Positions 30,648 to 39,955 of a stretch of DNA of 64,000 nt are shown in pieces. This stretch comes from Pseudomonadota bacterium (GTDB lineage Bacteria; Pseudomonadota; Alphaproteobacteria; Rhodobacterales; Rhodobacteraceae): contig JAJZVD010000002.1 of NCBI GenBank assembly GCA_021845805.1, positions 62,001 through 126,000 of the forward strand. Direction: 5' to 3'. A program made the position numbers and the translations under genes. A model generated the notes under the pieces. That model ran no database searches. It saw only the letters and a list, made by a program, of their open reading frames with translations, and had not been told where the DNA came from. How positions within the stretch are numbered: position 1 is the stretch's first letter; each line of letters opens with the position of its first letter.

Positions 30648-31601
30648 ATGCTGAGCCGGACCGCCGACAACCTCTACTGGATCACCCGCTACATGGAGCG
30701 CGCCGAGACGATGGCGCGGCTTCTGGACGTGGGCGCGCGGATGTCCCTTCTGCCCTCGACGGGCGAGGGCTATCACAGCGAATGGGAAAGCCTGTTGCAG
30801 GCCTCGGGCACCGCCGAAGGCTTTGCCCGCAAGTACGGCGACCCCGTGCAGCGCAACATCGAGAGCTACTTCTTCTTCGACCGCGACAACCCGTCGTCCA
30901 TCGCGTCCTGCATCGGGCGGGCCCGCGAGAATGCGCGGATCGTGCGCGGCGCGCTGACGACGCAGGTCTGGGATGCGCTGAACGGCGCCTTTCAGGAGAT
31001 GCGCGCGCTGGAACGCCGCCCGCGGTCAGAGCTTGACCTGAGCGTGCTGACCGACTGGACGATGCGCCATTCCGCGCAGTTGCGCGGCGCGATCGATGGA
31101 ACCCAGTTGCGCAAGGACGGCTGGGATTTCCTGAATCTCGGCTATTTCCTGGAACGCGCCGACAACACCGCGCGCCTGCTGGACGTGAAGTATTACGTCC
31201 TGCTGCCGGGGGTGGAGTTCGTAGGCTCTGGCCTCGACAATTACCAGTGGACCACGCTTCTGCGGGCGATGAGCGCGCATCGCGCCTTCCACTGGGCCTA
31301 TGGCGGCGAGGTCACGGCGCGCAAGATCGCGGATTTCCTGATCCTGAACGCGGCCTCGCCGCGGTCGCTGCGCACCTCGATCGAGGCCACGACCGTTCAC
31401 CTCGACCGGTTGGCGCGCGGCTACGGGCGCACCACCGCGGCGCAGAGCAAGGCGCGCGCGGTGCTGGCCGAACTGGCCGAGACGCGGGTGTCGGACATCT
31501 TCGACGAGGGCCTGCACGAGTTCCTGACCCGCTTCATCCGCGAGGTGGCGACGCTGGGGGCGCTGGTGCATGACGTCTATCTCAGCGGGGACCAGCGATG
31601 A
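30648..31601 (+). CDS. Alpha-E domain-containing protein (DUF403)
   Basis: MLSRTADNLYWITRYMERAETMARLLDVGARMSLLPS...NLGYFLERADNTARLLDVKYYVLLP. Confidence 0.93.
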   Translation: MLSRTADNLYWITRYMERAETMARLLDVGARMSLLPSTGEGYHSEWESLLQASGTAEGFARKYGDPVQRNIESYFFFDRDNPSSIASCIGRARENARIVRGALTTQVWDALNGAFQEMRALERRPRSELDLSVLTDWTMRHSAQLRGAIDGTQLRKDGWDFLNLGYFLERADNTARLLDVKYYVLLPGVEFVGSGLDNYQWTTLLRAMSAHRAFHWAYGGEVTARKIADFLILNAASPRSLRTSIEATTVHLDRLARGYGRTTAAQSKARAVLAELAETRVSDIFDEGLHEFLTRFIREVATLGALVHDVYLSGDQR

Positions 31602-32407
31602 TCCTGTCTGTCTTGCATGTGACGACCTATCGCTATGACACGCCCGTGCGCGGCGTGGTTCAAAGCCACCGGCTGACGCCCTCCGGCTTCGAGGGCCAGA
31701 AGGTGCTGCGCTGGTCGGTCGAGGTGGAAGGCGGGCTGCCCGGTGGCGGCTACCGCGACGGGGCGGGCGACTGGGTGCAAAGCCATTCCGTGCGCGGCCC
31801 GGTGTCCGACATCACCGTGCGGGTGGCGGGCGATGTGGAGACCCGCGACATGGCGGGCGTGCTGCGCGGCCACCGCGAACATGTGCCGCCCGAGGCCTAT
31901 CTGCGCGAGACCGTCGCCACCGCCGCCGATGTGGCGCTGCGCGAGCTGGGGCAGGCCGCCGTGACCGGTGCGCGCGACCCGCTGGATGCCGCGCACCGGC
32001 TGGCCGCCGCGGTCAGCGAGGCTGTGGCCTATGTTCCGGGTGCGACACATGCGCACACCACCGCGGCCGAGGCGCTGGCCCGCGCCGAGGGTGTCTGCCA
32101 GGACCATGCCCATGTCCTGATCGCGGCCGCCCGGTCGCAGGCGATCCCTGCGCGTTATGTTTCGGGCTATCTTCTCGCCGCTGACGGGATCCCGCACGAG
32201 GCCGCGCACGCCTGGGCAGAGCTGTGGGTGCCGGGGCTGGGCTGGGTGGGCTTCGACCCCGCCAACCGCTGCTGCCCGGATGAACGCTTCATCCGCCTCG
32301 GGTCGGGGGACGACGCGCGCGACGCGGCGCCGATCAAGGGCATCGCCCGCGGTCCGGGCAGCGAAAGCCTGGATGTGACCGTTGCCATCCAGTCGGTGCA
32401 GCAATAG
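31598..32407 (+). CDS. Transglutaminase family protein
   Basis: MILSVLHVTTYRYDTPVRGVVQSHRLTPSGFEGQKVL...AEGVCQDHAHVLIAAARSQAIPARYVSGYL...AHAWAELWVPGLGWVGFDPAN; Cys-His-Asp catalytic pattern. Confidence 0.94.
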   Translation: MILSVLHVTTYRYDTPVRGVVQSHRLTPSGFEGQKVLRWSVEVEGGLPGGGYRDGAGDWVQSHSVRGPVSDITVRVAGDVETRDMAGVLRGHREHVPPEAYLRETVATAADVALRELGQAAVTGARDPLDAAHRLAAAVSEAVAYVPGATHAHTTAAEALARAEGVCQDHAHVLIAAARSQAIPARYVSGYLLAADGIPHEAAHAWAELWVPGLGWVGFDPANRCCPDERFIRLGSGDDARDAAPIKGIARGPGSESLDVTVAIQSVQQ

Positions 32408-32444
32408 TCTGCCGCGATCTTTCCCAACACCACCGGGGCCAGCC

Positions 32445-33170
32445 ATGACCTATTGCGTGGGCCTGCTCTTGCGCCAGGGCATGGTTCTTCTGTCCGACAC
32501 GCGCACCAATGCCGGGCTCGACAACATCTCGACCTATCGCAAGATGTTCACCTTCGAACAGCCGGGCGAACGGGTGATCGTGATCCTGACGGCGGGCAGC
32601 CTGTCGGTGACCCAGACAACCATCGCCCGCCTGCGCGACGCGATCGACAGCCCTGACGCCAACCCCGACACCTCGATCCTGAAGGCCGAGACGATGCTGA
32701 AGGTGGGCGAGATCGTGGGCAATGCGCTGGCACGCACCCGCGCCGAGATCGACGGGAAGCTGGCCGCCAGCCAGCAGGGCGCCACCGCCTCGATGATCGT
32801 GGCGGGCCAGCGCCGGGGCGGGGGCATGCGGATGTTCCTGATCTACCCCGAAGGCAACTTCATCGAGGCGACCGAGGATACGCCCTTCCTTCAGATCGGC
32901 GAACACAAGTACGGCAAGCCGATCCTCGACCGCGTGGTGACGCCCGACACCTCGCTGGAGGACGCGCGCAAGGCGGTGCTGCTGTCGATGGATTCCACCC
33001 TGCGCTCCAACCTGTCGGTGGGGATGCCGCTGGATCTTGCCGTGGTCGAGAAGGACAGCTTCACCATCGGCTCGACCCGTCGGATCGAGGCGGGCGATCC
33101 GCAGTTTTCCGCCATGAGCCAGGCCTGGAGCCAGGCGCTGCGCGACGCGTTCACCCAGATCCAGATCTGA
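32445..33170 (+). CDS. Anbu-type proteasome homologue (20S beta-like N-terminal nucleophile peptidase)
   Basis: MTYCVGLLLRQGMVLLSDTRTNAGLDNISTYRKMFTFE...; after Met removal Thr1, Asp17, Lys32. Start corrected to 32445. Confidence 0.92.
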   Translation: MTYCVGLLLRQGMVLLSDTRTNAGLDNISTYRKMFTFEQPGERVIVILTAGSLSVTQTTIARLRDAIDSPDANPDTSILKAETMLKVGEIVGNALARTRAEIDGKLAASQQGATASMIVAGQRRGGGMRMFLIYPEGNFIEATEDTPFLQIGEHKYGKPILDRVVTPDTSLEDARKAVLLSMDSTLRSNLSVGMPLDLAVVEKDSFTIGSTRRIEAGDPQFSAMSQAWSQALRDAFTQIQI

Positions 33171-34090
33171 TGCGCGTCGTGGTGACCGAGCCGGTGCATC
33201 CCGATGCGCTGGCGCTTCTGGCCGGGGCGGGGTGCGCGGTGGCCTATCTGCCCGCGCTTGCGGCCACCGAAGCCGACGCCGCGCTACGCAGCGCCGAGGC
33301 GATCCTGGTCCGCATCCGGCCGGTGCCCGCCGCGCTGATGGCGCCGCCCCTGCGGCTGGTCGTCAAGCACGGAACCGGGGTGGACAACATTCCGCTGGCT
33401 GCGGCCAAGGCTGCCGGGGTGGCGGTGATGAACACGCCCGGCGCCAATGCGCAGGCGGCGGCGGAACATACGCTGGCGCTGATTCTGGCATTGGCCAAGG
33501 CGCTGCCCGCCATGCAGGCCACCGTTGCCGCCGGGCGCCGCACCGATCCCGCCTGCCGGGTGATCGACCTTGCCGACGCGCGGCTGCTGCTGGTGGGCTA
33601 CGGCGCCATCGCGCGGCGGGTCGGCGCACTGGCCACGGCGTTTGGCATGGCGGTCACGGTGCATTCGCCCCGCCTGACCGGCACGCAGACCGCCGAGGGC
33701 TGGGCCGTGGCGCCCGACCTGCGCGCCGCCTTGCCCGGCACCGACATCCTGAGCCTGCACTGCCCGCTGACGCCCGCCACCCGGCGGATGATCGGTGCCG
33801 GCGAACTGGCGCTGCTGCCCCCGGGGGCGCTGGTGGTGAACACCGCCCGCGGCGGGATCATCGACGAGGCGGCACTGGCCGCCGCCCGGCATCTTGGTGG
33901 CATCGCGCTGGACGCGACCGAGGTCGAGCCGCTGCCGCCCGATCACCCGCTGCAGGGCCGGGCCGACGTGATCCTGACCCCGCACAGCGCGGGGGCAAGC
34001 ATCGGGGCCTTCCGCGCTGTGGGCATGGCCGCGGCGCGCAACATCCTCGATTTCGCCGCCGGGCGCCCGGATCCCGCGCACCTGCTGTAG
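33170..34090 (+). CDS. D-2-hydroxyacid dehydrogenase family protein
   Basis: MRVVVTEPVHPDALALLAGAGC...VVKHGTGVDNIPLAAAKAAGVAVMNTPGANAQAAAEHTLALIL...LHCPLTPATRRMI...NTARGGIIDEAAL. Confidence 0.93.
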   Translation: MRVVVTEPVHPDALALLAGAGCAVAYLPALAATEADAALRSAEAILVRIRPVPAALMAPPLRLVVKHGTGVDNIPLAAAKAAGVAVMNTPGANAQAAAEHTLALILALAKALPAMQATVAAGRRTDPACRVIDLADARLLLVGYGAIARRVGALATAFGMAVTVHSPRLTGTQTAEGWAVAPDLRAALPGTDILSLHCPLTPATRRMIGAGELALLPPGALVVNTARGGIIDEAALAAARHLGGIALDATEVEPLPPDHPLQGRADVILTPHSAGASIGAFRAVGMAAARNILDFAAGRPDPAHLL

Positions 34091-35023
34091 CTAGCGCTGC
34101 GCCTCGAACAGCGCCGCCGCCCCGTCGAAGAACCGGGCGCGGATCGCGGCGGTTTCCATCATCACCTCGTGTTCGGCGCCCGGCACCATCTCGAGCCGCC
34201 CGCCGGGCCAGCGCGCCATCCGCGCGATCACGGGCGCGGGGTCCACCACGCGTTCGTTGGTGCCGAGGTAGGTGACGACCGGCACCGCGGGCGAGGGCAG
34301 GGCCGCAAGCGCACGGCATTCGGCCATCGCCTCGTGCAGCCAGTTCAGGCTGGGCCCCCCCAGCGCCAGATCCGGCTCGCCCAGGATCTGCGCCTTCATG
34401 TAGTCCCACATGCCGCTGTCGGTCGTCAGCACGTTGTCGGCGAAGGGGGCCGAGGCGACGTAGGTCACAGGGCCGGTGCTGGGCGCATAACGGCCGGCAA
34501 GGCCAAGGCCGCGCGCCAGCACCGTGACCACCCCGGCCAGCACCCGTGTGGCGGGCTTCAGCATCAGGCCCCACATCGGTGCGGAAAACACCGCCGCGCG
34601 CACCGGCAGCCCTTCGGACAGCGCGCGCAGGGCGATGGCGCCGCCCATCGAATGGCTGATGAGGTAGAAGGGTTCCGGCAGCGCCAGCGCGCGTACGGCA
34701 TCAAGCACCGCCGCCACATCGCGCTGAAAGTCGCCAAAGCGCGCCACATGGCCCACGTTGCGGTCGGCCAGCGGCCGGTCGGACAGCCCCTGGCCGCGCC
34801 AGTCCACCGCGATCGTCGCATAGCCGCGCGCCGCCAGATCCCCCGCGGCGCGGCCGTATTTCTCGGCGTATTCGGTCCGGCCGGGGAACAGCAGCACGGT
34901 GCCCCGGCTTCCCGCGGGCCAGACCGCCACGCGCAGGCGCGGGCCGTCCGCCGCGCGCAGCCAGCGGGCAAAGCCCCCCGGCGGCCCGTCGGCCAGCGCG
35001 GCGTGAAACGGCGCGGGGTCCAT
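34091..35023 (-). CDS. Alpha/beta hydrolase (lysophospholipase-like)
   Basis: GTVLLFPGRTEYAEKYGRAAGDLAARGYATIAVDWRGQGLSDRPLADRNVGHV...YLISHSMGGAIALRAL; GxSxG as SHSMGG. Confidence 0.92.
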   Translation of the reverse strand: MDPAPFHAALADGPPGGFARWLRAADGPRLRVAVWPAGSRGTVLLFPGRTEYAEKYGRAAGDLAARGYATIAVDWRGQGLSDRPLADRNVGHVARFGDFQRDVAAVLDAVRALALPEPFYLISHSMGGAIALRALSEGLPVRAAVFSAPMWGLMLKPATRVLAGVVTVLARGLGLAGRYAPSTGPVTYVASAPFADNVLTTDSGMWDYMKAQILGEPDLALGGPSLNWLHEAMAECRALAALPSPAVPVVTYLGTNERVVDPAPVIARMARWPGGRLEMVPGAEHEVMMETAAIRARFFDGAAALFEAQR

Positions 35024-35310
35024 CAGCTGAGCGCCGAGCCCAGTTGCATCGCCAGCCCCATCGAACCATCGACCGAAAGCTTGCCCGACATGAAGGCCAT
35101 CGTCGGGTTCAGATCGCCGTCAAGGATCGCCTTGAAGGTTTCGGCATCCGCCGTCAGCGTCACATCGGCCGGCTCGTCGCCCGGGCGCACGCCGCTTGCG
35201 TCGATCATCAGCGCGCCTTCGCCCGGCATCACGAACTTCGCGACCCCGTCGAACCCGCCGCTCAGCCGCTTCTGCAGGGCGGCCACCGCCGCGTCGATCA
35301 CTGCGCTCAT
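35023..35310 (-). CDS. SCP2 sterol-binding domain protein
   Basis: MSAVIDAAVAALQKRLSGGFDGVAKFVMPGEGALMIDASGVRPGDEPADVTLTADAETFKAILDGDLNPTMAFMSGKLSVDGSMGLAMQLGSALS; start corrected. Confidence 0.9.
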   Translation of the reverse strand: MSAVIDAAVAALQKRLSGGFDGVAKFVMPGEGALMIDASGVRPGDEPADVTLTADAETFKAILDGDLNPTMAFMSGKLSVDGSMGLAMQLGSALS

Positions 35311-35380
35311 CCCGATTCCTCCGATTGTGACCGCGGCGCCTCTCGCATTTCCCGCGGACAGGGTTACATTCCCGAGTGTT

Positions 35381-35938
35381 ATGGGTGCGTCAACCAGATA
35401 TCTCAATCGTGCCGTCACGGCAGTGTGTGCGTTCTGGCTTGCCGCCGGGGCCCATGCGGCGCGCGCCGATGACGCGCAGCTTCTGAAAGACCTGAAATCC
35501 AGCGATCCCGCGACCTGGCAGCGGGCCCAGGCGGATCTTCAGCGGGAGTGGTCGTCCTCGGGCTCGCCCTCGATGGATCTGTTGTTGCAGCGGGGGGTGG
35601 CCGCGCTTGTCGCCAACGATCCGCGCGCGGCGGTGGACCACCTCTCGGCGCTGATCGACCATGCGCCCGACTTCGCCGAAGGCTATGCGATGCGGGCGCG
35701 CGCCTTCCAGGCGCAGGGCGCGTTCGGCCCGGCCCTGAACGATCTGGCCCGCGCCCTGACGCTCAACCCCAACGACTACGTCGCCATTGCCCAGCTTGGC
35801 GGCATCCTCGAGGCGACCGGCAACCGCAAGGACGCGCTGGCCGCCTATCGGATGTCGACGGCTATACTTCCCCACCAGCCAGAGGTATTGGACGCGATCA
35901 AGCGGCTCGAGGCGAGGGCGAACGGGCAGGAACTCTAA
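35381..35938 (+). CDS. Secreted tetratricopeptide-repeat protein
   Basis: MGASTRYLNRAVTAVCAFWLAAGAHAARADDAQLLKDL...GYAMRARAFQAQGAFGPALNDLARALTLNPNDYVAIAQLGGILEATGNRKDALAAYR; start corrected. Confidence 0.85.
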   Translation: MGASTRYLNRAVTAVCAFWLAAGAHAARADDAQLLKDLKSSDPATWQRAQADLQREWSSSGSPSMDLLLQRGVAALVANDPRAAVDHLSALIDHAPDFAEGYAMRARAFQAQGAFGPALNDLARALTLNPNDYVAIAQLGGILEATGNRKDALAAYRMSTAILPHQPEVLDAIKRLEARANGQEL

Positions 35939-35950
35939 TCGGGGCTGGCC

Positions 35951-38938
35951 ATGCAGGCGCAGGGCAGGGTGACGGCGGTCCTCGGGCCGACCAACACCGG
36001 CAAGACTCATCATGCCATCGAACGGATGCTGGCCCATCGTACCGGGGTGATCGGCCTTCCGCTGCGCCTTCTGGCGCGCGAGGTCTATGACCGGATCGTT
36101 GCGGCCCGCGGCCCCTCGGTGGTGGCGCTGGTGACGGGCGAAGAACGGATCGTGCCCGACCGGACGTGCTACTGGGTCTGCACCACCGAGGCGATGCCGC
36201 TGGAGATCGGCGCCGATTTCGTGGCGGTCGATGAAATCCAGCTTTGCGCCGACCCCGACCGGGGCCATGTGTTCACCGACCGCCTGCTGCATGCTCGCGG
36301 CCTGCACGAGACGCTGTTTCTGGGCTCGGACACCATGCGCCAGGCGATTGCCGCGCTGGTGCCCGGGGTCACCTTCGTCAGCCGCGAGCGGTTCTCCGAA
36401 CTCAGCTATTCCGGCGCCAAGAAGCTGAGCCGGATGCCGCCGCGCTCGGCCATCGTCGGTTTCTCGGTGGAAAACGTCTATGCCATCGCCGAGCTGATCC
36501 GGCGGCAGAAGGGGGGCTGCGCGGTGGTGATGGGGGCGCTGTCGCCCCGCACCCGCAATGCGCAGGTCGCGCTCTACCAGAACGGCGACGTGGATTATCT
36601 GGTGGCCACCGATGCAATCGGGATGGGGCTGAACCTCGACATCCAGCATGTCGCCTTTTCCGCGCTGGCGAAGTTCGATGGCCACCGGATGCGCGGGCTT
36701 TATCCGCACGAACTGGCACAGATCGCGGGGCGGGCAGGGCGGCACACCCACAACGGCACCTTCGGCGTGACCGGCGAGGCCCACGCCATCGACGACGAGA
36801 CGGTGGCGGCGATCGAATCCCACCGCTTCAGCCCGGTGCGCAAGCTGCACTGGCGCAACGGCGCGCTGGAATTCGGCACGGTAGACCGGCTGATCGCCTC
36901 GCTCGAGCGGCACACCGGGCATGACTGGCTGACGCGGGTGCGCGACAGCGACGATCTTGTGGCGCTGAAGACGCTGGCCGCCCAGCCGGAGCTGCGCGCG
37001 CGGTTGGGCGGCGGGCCGGATGTGCGTCTGCTGTGGGATGTCTGCCGAATCCCCGACTTTCGCGGGGCATCGGAAACCGAACATGCGACGCTTCTGGCCC
37101 GGATCTTCGAGTTCCTGCACGGCGGCGGCAAGGTGCCGAACGACTGGATGGCGCGCGCCATCGCCCGGATCGACCGGACCGATGGCGACATCGATGCGAT
37201 TTCCAAGCGATTGGCGTATATCCGCACATGGACATACGTCGCGCAGCGTCGCGGATGGGTCGATGACGAAAGCCATTGGCGCGACGAAACGCGCGCGGTA
37301 GAAGACCGCCTGTCAGATGCGCTTCACGCGGTTTTGACTCAGCGATTTGTTGACCGGCGCACCTCGGTTCTGATGCGCCGGTTGAAGCAGAAGGAGACCC
37401 TCGTGGCCGAGGTGAACGACAAGGGCGAAGTGACGGTCGAAGGCGAGTTCATCGGCCGTCTGGAAGGCTTCCGGTTCCGTCAGGACGCAAGCTCCTCGCC
37501 CGATGAGGCGCGCACGTTGCGGCAGGCGGCTGTCCAGGCGCTTCGCCCCGAGTTCAGCCTGCGGGCCGACCGGTTCTACAACGCGCCGGATACCGAGCTT
37601 GATTACACCGAACAGGGCGGCCTGATGTGGGGCAATGCCGCGGTGGGCAAGCTGGTGAAGGGCGCCGACGCGCTCAAGCCGCAGGTGGAACCCTTCGTCG
37701 ACGAGGAAGCCGGTCCCGATGTCGCCGAGAAGGTGCGCCGCCGCCTGCAGCATTTCATCGACCGCAAGGTGGCCGCGCTTTACGAACCGCTGCTGGCCAT
37801 GGGCCGCGACGAGGCGCTTACGGGGCTGGCCCGCGGCTTTGCCTTCCGCATGCTCGAGTCGCTGGGCGTGCTGTCGCGCGATGGCGTGGCCGACGATGTG
37901 AAGGCGCTGGACCAGGAGGCGCGCTCGGCGCTGCGCAAGCACGGGTTGCGCTTTGGCCAGTTCACGATCTTCCTGCCGCAGTTGCTGAAACCCGCGCCCA
38001 CCCGGCTGCGGCTGGTGCTGTGGTCGCTCTGGAACGGGCTGCAGGAGTTTCCCTCCAGCCCGCCGCCCGGCCTTGTGACCATCCCGAACCTGCCGGACGT
38101 TCCGCGCGACCACTACACGCTTGGCGGCTATCGCCCTGCCGGGGCGCGGGCGATCCGCATCGACATGCTGGAACGTCTGGCCGACCTGCTGCGCGCCAAG
38201 GACAGCCGCGCGGGCTTCGAGGCGACGCCCGAGATGCTGTCGATCACCGGCATGACGCTGGACCAGTTCGCCGACCTGATGGGCGGCCTGGGCTACAAGG
38301 CCGAGAAGGCCGAACGCCCGAAGTCGCGGCCGGAGGCCGCGGTGGCGGTTGCCGCTGGCGGGGATCCGGAGCTGCCTGCCGAGGTTCCGGCCGACGCGCC
38401 CGCCGAGGTCCCCGCCGAGGCGCCGGCCGAGACCCCGGTCGAGGTTCCCTCCGAAGCCCCCGCCGAGGCGCCGGCCGAAATGCCGGCCGACGTTCCCGCC
38501 GAGGCGCCGCCTGCCGAGACGGAAAGCTACTACACCTTCACCTGGGCGCCGCGCCCGCGTGGCAACGACCGGCGCGGCGGCGAGCGGCGTGAACGCCCGG
38601 CGGGCAGCGCCCCGCGTGGCCGCGGTCCGCGCGCCGATGCCCCGGCAGAGGCCACCGCCGCCCCGGCGGAAGGCGAGGCGCGTCCGCCCCGCGGCGACCG
38701 TCGTCCCGACCGGCAGGACCGTGGCGACCGCCCGGATCGCAACCGGCCCAAGGGTGGCAAGCCGCAGGGTGACCGCGAGGGCCGCGGCGACCGGCCCCAG
38801 CACGGCAAGCCGCATGACAAGGGCCCCCGCCGCGACGAGCGCGCCAAGAGCTTCGAGGCCCGCCCGCCGCGGAAGGAAACGCAGATCGACCCAGACAACC
38901 CCTTCGCCGTGCTCGCGGCCCTGCGCGACCGCAACTGA
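35951..38938 (+). CDS. SUV3-like DEAD/DExH RNA helicase with disordered C-terminal tail
   Basis: VTAVLGPTNTGKTHHAIERMLAHRTGVIGLPLRLLAREVYDRI...VDEIQLCADPDRGHVFTDRLLHARG...LVATDAIGMGLNLDIQHVAFSALAKFDG...QIAGRAGRHTHNGTFG. Confidence 0.92.
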   Translation: MQAQGRVTAVLGPTNTGKTHHAIERMLAHRTGVIGLPLRLLAREVYDRIVAARGPSVVALVTGEERIVPDRTCYWVCTTEAMPLEIGADFVAVDEIQLCADPDRGHVFTDRLLHARGLHETLFLGSDTMRQAIAALVPGVTFVSRERFSELSYSGAKKLSRMPPRSAIVGFSVENVYAIAELIRRQKGGCAVVMGALSPRTRNAQVALYQNGDVDYLVATDAIGMGLNLDIQHVAFSALAKFDGHRMRGLYPHELAQIAGRAGRHTHNGTFGVTGEAHAIDDETVAAIESHRFSPVRKLHWRNGALEFGTVDRLIASLERHTGHDWLTRVRDSDDLVALKTLAAQPELRARLGGGPDVRLLWDVCRIPDFRGASETEHATLLARIFEFLHGGGKVPNDWMARAIARIDRTDGDIDAISKRLAYIRTWTYVAQRRGWVDDESHWRDETRAVEDRLSDALHAVLTQRFVDRRTSVLMRRLKQKETLVAEVNDKGEVTVEGEFIGRLEGFRFRQDASSSPDEARTLRQAAVQALRPEFSLRADRFYNAPDTELDYTEQGGLMWGNAAVGKLVKGADALKPQVEPFVDEEAGPDVAEKVRRRLQHFIDRKVAALYEPLLAMGRDEALTGLARGFAFRMLESLGVLSRDGVADDVKALDQEARSALRKHGLRFGQFTIFLPQLLKPAPTRLRLVLWSLWNGLQEFPSSPPPGLVTIPNLPDVPRDHYTLGGYRPAGARAIRIDMLERLADLLRAKDSRAGFEATPEMLSITGMTLDQFADLMGGLGYKAEKAERPKSRPEAAVAVAAGGDPELPAEVPADAPAEVPAEAPAETPVEVPSEAPAEAPAEMPADVPAEAPPAETESYYTFTWAPRPRGNDRRGGERRERPAGSAPRGRGPRADAPAEATAAPAEGEARPPRGDRRPDRQDRGDRPDRNRPKGGKPQGDREGRGDRPQHGKPHDKGPRRDERAKSFEARPPRKETQIDPDNPFAVLAALRDRN
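38372..38520 (+). repeat. In-frame low-complexity Pro/Ala/Glu (PAE[VA]PA) repeat inside the helicase gene
   Basis: Encodes LPAEVPADAPAEVPAEAPAETPVEVPSEAPAEAPAEMPADVPAEAPPAE. Confidence 0.85.
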
Positions 38939-39282
38939 TGGCGGGCGCGCCTGCCTCGCCCCCGCGTCCGACCGTGCGTCTGGACAAGTGGCTGTGGCAG
39001 GCGCGGTTCTTCAAGACCCGGACGCTGGCTGCCCGCGCCGTCGAGGCGGGCGAGGTGCGGCTGAATGCGGTGCGGGTGGTGAAGCCCGCCCATGCGATCG
39101 GGCCCGGCGATACGCTGACCTTCATCCAGGGCGGCCGGGTGCGGGTGATCCGCTGCACCGCGCTGGCCATCCGCCGCGGCCCCGCGACCGAGGCGCAGGG
39201 GCTTTTCGACGACCTCGCCCCCGACGAGGGTGGGAAAGATCGCCGCAACGCCGCGGAAATGCCGCCGCATCCGCTTGAATGA
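38938..39282 (+). CDS. S4 domain RNA-binding protein (Hsp15/HslR-like)
   Basis: [50 protein letters not shown]; start overlaps the helicase stop. Confidence 0.91.
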   Translation: MAGAPASPPRPTVRLDKWLWQARFFKTRTLAARAVEAGEVRLNAVRVVKPAHAIGPGDTLTFIQGGRVRVIRCTALAIRRGPATEAQGLFDDLAPDEGGKDRRNAAEMPPHPLE

Positions 39283-39334
39283 TCCGGTCTGCTGGTCTAG
39301 CAACACGGCGTTCAGCGTCCGAAGGGGTTACGGC

Positions 39335-39673
39335 ATGACCTATGTCGTCATCGACAACTGCATCGCCTGCAAATACACCGACTGCGTCGAAGTCTGTCCG
39401 GTGGACTGCTTCTACGAGGGTGAGAACATGCTGGTGATCCACCCCGACGAGTGCATCGACTGCGGGGTCTGCGAACCCGAGTGCCCCGCCGACGCGATCC
39501 GCCCGGATACCGAGCCCGACATGGAAAAGTGGGTGGAGTTCAACCGCAAGTATTCCGAACTCTGGCCCGTGATCACCGTCAAGAAGGACGCGCTGCCGGA
39601 AGCCACCGAACGCGATGGCGAACTCGACAAGCTGTCGAAGTATTTCTCCGAGGCGGCAGGGCCGGGCAACTGA
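39335..39673 (+). CDS. fdxA: 7Fe-type ferredoxin
   Basis: [55 protein letters not shown]; start corrected. Confidence 0.95.
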   Translation: MTYVVIDNCIACKYTDCVEVCPVDCFYEGENMLVIHPDECIDCGVCEPECPADAIRPDTEPDMEKWVEFNRKYSELWPVITVKKDALPEATERDGELDKLSKYFSEAAGPGN

Positions 39674-39724
39674 GGCGAATCGCGCGGGCCCGGCGGAAGG
39701 GCGCCGATCGCAAGCAGATTATTT

Positions 39725-39776
39725 CGAATCAATGGGCGGCCTTGCGCATTATGCAGGGAGCCCGCTCTTTGATTCG
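39725..39776. other. Candidate structured intergenic element (stem-loop) between fdxA and carD
   Basis: Perfect 8-bp outer arms CGAATCAA (39725-39732) / TTGATTCG (39769-39776), with inner GGGC/GCCC and CCTTGC/GCAGG complementarity. Confidence 0.45.
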
Positions 39777-39783
39777 TGGCGGC

Positions 39784-39802
39784 GACATGATATATACATG
39801 TC
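39784..39802. promoter_or_regulatory. AT-rich palindrome GACATG-ATATATA-CATGTC upstream of carD
   Basis: Perfect 6-7-6 inverted repeat overlapping a TATATA-like -10. Confidence 0.5.
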
Positions 39803-39955
39803 ACAAATAACCGTGGAAGCCTGCCCAGCCACTCGCAGCGCCATGCGCCTGCGATGTGGTTTCATCAGCGCCAAGATGATCCATTCGCCGGGGATTCGCC
39901 ATCCCGGGTGGTGTTCTTGTCACTGATGTCGGTTTCCTTGCGAGGAAGCGACTGG

